The notes beneath the pieces were generated by a model. It saw nothing but the letters and a program-made list of their open reading frames with translations, had not been told where the DNA came from and made no database searches. Below, piece after piece: positions 62,501 to 64,000 of a stretch of 64,000 nucleotides of DNA. The DNA is taken from positions 372,001 to 436,000 of the forward strand of contig JAEZMD010000018.1 in the NCBI GenBank assembly GCA_023435745.1, in the 5' to 3' direction. Position numbers and translations under genes: made by a program. The DNA comes from Bacillota bacterium (GTDB taxonomy: Bacteria > Bacillota > Clostridia > Acetivibrionales > DTU013). Within the stretch, counting starts at the first letter, position 1. Each line of letters begins with the position of its first letter.

Positions 62501-63631
62501 TTATCGTTTTTCTGAAGTGGAATCACGCAGCACCAGCTCGGGTTTAAACACCCGGATCACCGGTTCTGCCGGGTGATTGGGAGAAACGTCCCCGCTTGCT
62601 CTCGTGCTGCCTTTGCCTGCAGAGATGAGCTGCAGTACCATTGACGCCGCTTCACGACCGAGCTCCTTTTTTGGATGCCGTACAGTTGTGAGCTTAACAG
62701 GGCTGGATTCTGCCAGGTAGGAATCGTCAAAGCCTGTGACGGAGATCTCCTGAGGTACCTTCCGGTTCATTTCTGTCAGCAGCCTTATTGTTTCGCAGGC
62801 TATCTCGTCATTATAACAGGTGACAGCATCAATTTTCAATCCTCCGGCCACCATTGCCTGTAATGCAGCATATGGTTTTGTGGTGCGGTCTTCGGTATGA
62901 AACCAGATCACTTTCTCAGGATCATAGACCAGACCGCTTTCCGATAATGCTCTCACATACCCCTTATGCCTGTTCAGGCCCTGTACATCGTCAGCCTTAA
63001 AAATACCGCAGATACTGCGATGGCCGGTTTTTACAAGATACATGACCAGATCGTACATGCCGCCGGCATCATCTAAAAGGATGCATGGCTTCCGGCCAAG
63101 CTGTTCATAGCAGCCATGTATGAATACGTAAGGGATGCCGTAGCTGTCAAGGGTCTCGTAGTATTTGATGTTCCGGGTATATAATGCACTGCGGGTCGGC
63201 TCTACGATCAGACCGGCAATATCCTTGCCAAGGATGTCCTTCAGGCAGGCAACTTCCTTCAGACAGTCGTTTCCCGTGTTTTTGAGAATAATACTGTAAC
63301 CGTTTTGGGATAACACCTCATCAATCCCATTAATGACCTGAGGGAAAATATATTCTGAGATGTAGGTGGTGATGACGCCGATGTTTCTGGAGTCTCTGCT
63401 TTTTCGCAGCACGCCTGAGCTGAAAGTGCCCCGTCCGTGCTCAGTGTAAAGCAGGCCTTCATTGACAAGCAGTGCAATTGATTTTCTGACGGTATGACGG
63501 CTCAGAGAAAATTTGCTGGCCAGTTCATTTTCAGAGGGGATTTTGTCTCCTGGCATGATACGACCCGTTAGCATTTCATCCCGCAGGTATTCCATTAGTC
63601 TGTAGTATTTTGAGGTATTGCTTTTTTTCAA
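62501..63631 (-). CDS. araR: AraR-type repressor (GntR DNA-binding, LacI/GalR sensing)
   Basis: 376 residues. An N-terminal GntR winged helix (about 5-72, IPSENELASKFSLSRHTVRKSI) is joined to a LacI/GalR-type sugar-binding domain (about 85-375: GVITTYISEYIFPQVINGID, FIHGCYEQLG, VTGFDDSYLAESSPVKLTTVRHP). This is the AraR layout, and arabinose is the known inducer. Near the C terminus an extra stretch GKGSTRASGDVSPNHPAEP is encoded partly by a GAGAAACGTCCCC repeat (62581-62594 on the plus strand). It starts at TTG overlapping the stop of the upstream TPR gene by four bases. Likely controls araB and the transporter. Confidence 0.88.
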   Translation of the reverse strand: MKKSNTSKYYRLMEYLRDEMLTGRIMPGDKIPSENELASKFSLSRHTVRKSIALLVNEGLLYTEHGRGTFSSGVLRKSRDSRNIGVITTYISEYIFPQVINGIDEVLSQNGYSIILKNTGNDCLKEVACLKDILGKDIAGLIVEPTRSALYTRNIKYYETLDSYGIPYVFIHGCYEQLGRKPCILLDDAGGMYDLVMYLVKTGHRSICGIFKADDVQGLNRHKGYVRALSESGLVYDPEKVIWFHTEDRTTKPYAALQAMVAGGLKIDAVTCYNDEIACETIRLLTEMNRKVPQEISVTGFDDSYLAESSPVKLTTVRHPKKELGREAASMVLQLISAGKGSTRASGDVSPNHPAEPVIRVFKPELVLRDSTSEKR

Positions 63632-64000
63632 GTGGCCTCCCGAATTTTCGCCTCCACGTCTTCCTTGCGAATGCTGCTCAAATATGAAAACTTATATTCA
63701 AGTGCTTTCTTCATACTTTCAAGAGCCTTTTCCGGTTCTCCAAGCTTCTCAAGCAAAAGCCCATAATTGAAATAGGGTTCGGGGAAGGCCGGTTCTTTAT
63801 CCATCAAAGCCTCATAAATTTCTCTGGACTTATCATACATGCCCAGCATGTAATAATTCTGGCCTAGATTGTCCTGTATGACTTTATCTGATGAATTATA
63901 ATCGTATGCTTCCAAATTGAACTGCAGAGCCTTTTCCAGATCTCCCTTCAGTATGAGAAGGTAACCGAGGCTGCCATAGACGGAGGTGGTCCTATATGTC
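63628..64000 (-). CDS. TPR-repeat protein, 5' partial
   Basis: The frame is open from the window edge to the stop at 63628. Visible repeats fit tetratricopeptide units: SLGYLLILKGDLEKALQFNL, DNLGQNYYMLGMYDKSREIYEALM and PYFNYGLLLEKLGEPEKALESMKKAL, each with the G/Y/A spacing of the family. TPRs mediate protein contacts; no more can be said. It overlaps the araR start (TTGA), so the two are cotranscribed. Confidence 0.8.
   Translation of the reverse strand, partial: TYRTTSVYGSLGYLLILKGDLEKALQFNLEAYDYNSSDKVIQDNLGQNYYMLGMYDKSREIYEALMDKEPAFPEPYFNYGLLLEKLGEPEKALESMKKALEYKFSYLSSIRKEDVEAKIREAT

Overview
The window reads as chromosome of a low-to-moderate GC, Gram-positive anaerobe of the class Clostridia, probably a motile plant-fibre degrader. 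The evidence is strong AGGAGG-type ribosome binding sites, TTGACA/TATAAT promoters with 17-base spacing, a T-box in front of valS, S-layer homology proteins, a Gram-positive pst-pho phosphate operon, a ROK-type xylose repressor, an AraR-type arabinose repressor and a YesM/YesN-Lpl type sugar uptake locus. Species cannot be named from the sequence alone.

Layout. 1-9.1 kb: end of a stalk-domain surface protein, a tRNA-Lys, a 120-base mobile-element-like repeat, then housekeeping genes (CarD-like regulator, PilZ protein, a large cNMP-domain protein, prfC, a TGS-domain nucleoside kinase, and a small DUF1540 gene). 9.1-14 kb: xylose module xylB-xylR-xylA with several repeats and palindromes upstream. 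14.3-24 kb: an SLH protein, then pstSCAB-phoU-phoPR on the minus strand behind a four-repeat Pho box, and an amidase-like protein. 24-36 kb: cheW, argJ, T-box-valS, nadE, a Gfo/Idh oxidoreductase, tRNA-His, a GH31 glycosidase, a ThuA-like protein and another oxidoreductase. 36.2-39.4 kb is an accessory patch: tRNA-Gln and tRNA-Lys, a decayed group II intron placed just after the tRNA terminator, and an AT-rich TIR-domain gene. 39.6-51.3 kb is a sugar acid/oligosaccharide locus: YesM-like kinase, YesN-like regulator, Lpl-type ABC transporter, AraC regulator, two Gfo/Idh oxidoreductases and mannonate dehydratase. 51.4-64 kb: acyl-CoA synthetase-like gene, tRNA-Tyr, second copy of the 120-base repeat, SLH-LRR protein, two RNA-modification type enzymes, a Phd-Uma2 fusion behind 23-base tandem repeats, araB, an MFS transporter, an AraR-type regulator and a TPR protein that runs off the window.

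How it fits together. Xylose is isomerised (XylA) and phosphorylated (XylB) under a ROK repressor; arabinose-derived ribulose is phosphorylated by AraB, with AraR-like boxes in front of it and araR two genes away; the GH31 enzyme, the Lpl transporter and UxuA point to plant cell wall oligosaccharides and uronates. The most interesting parts are the TIR-domain gene in the tRNA/intron patch, the Phd-Uma2 fusion with its 23-base repeat array, the paired MITE-like element, the recurring GATAGTGTAAAG motif, and a family of short GAGAAACGTCCC repeats, one of which lies inside the araR reading frame.
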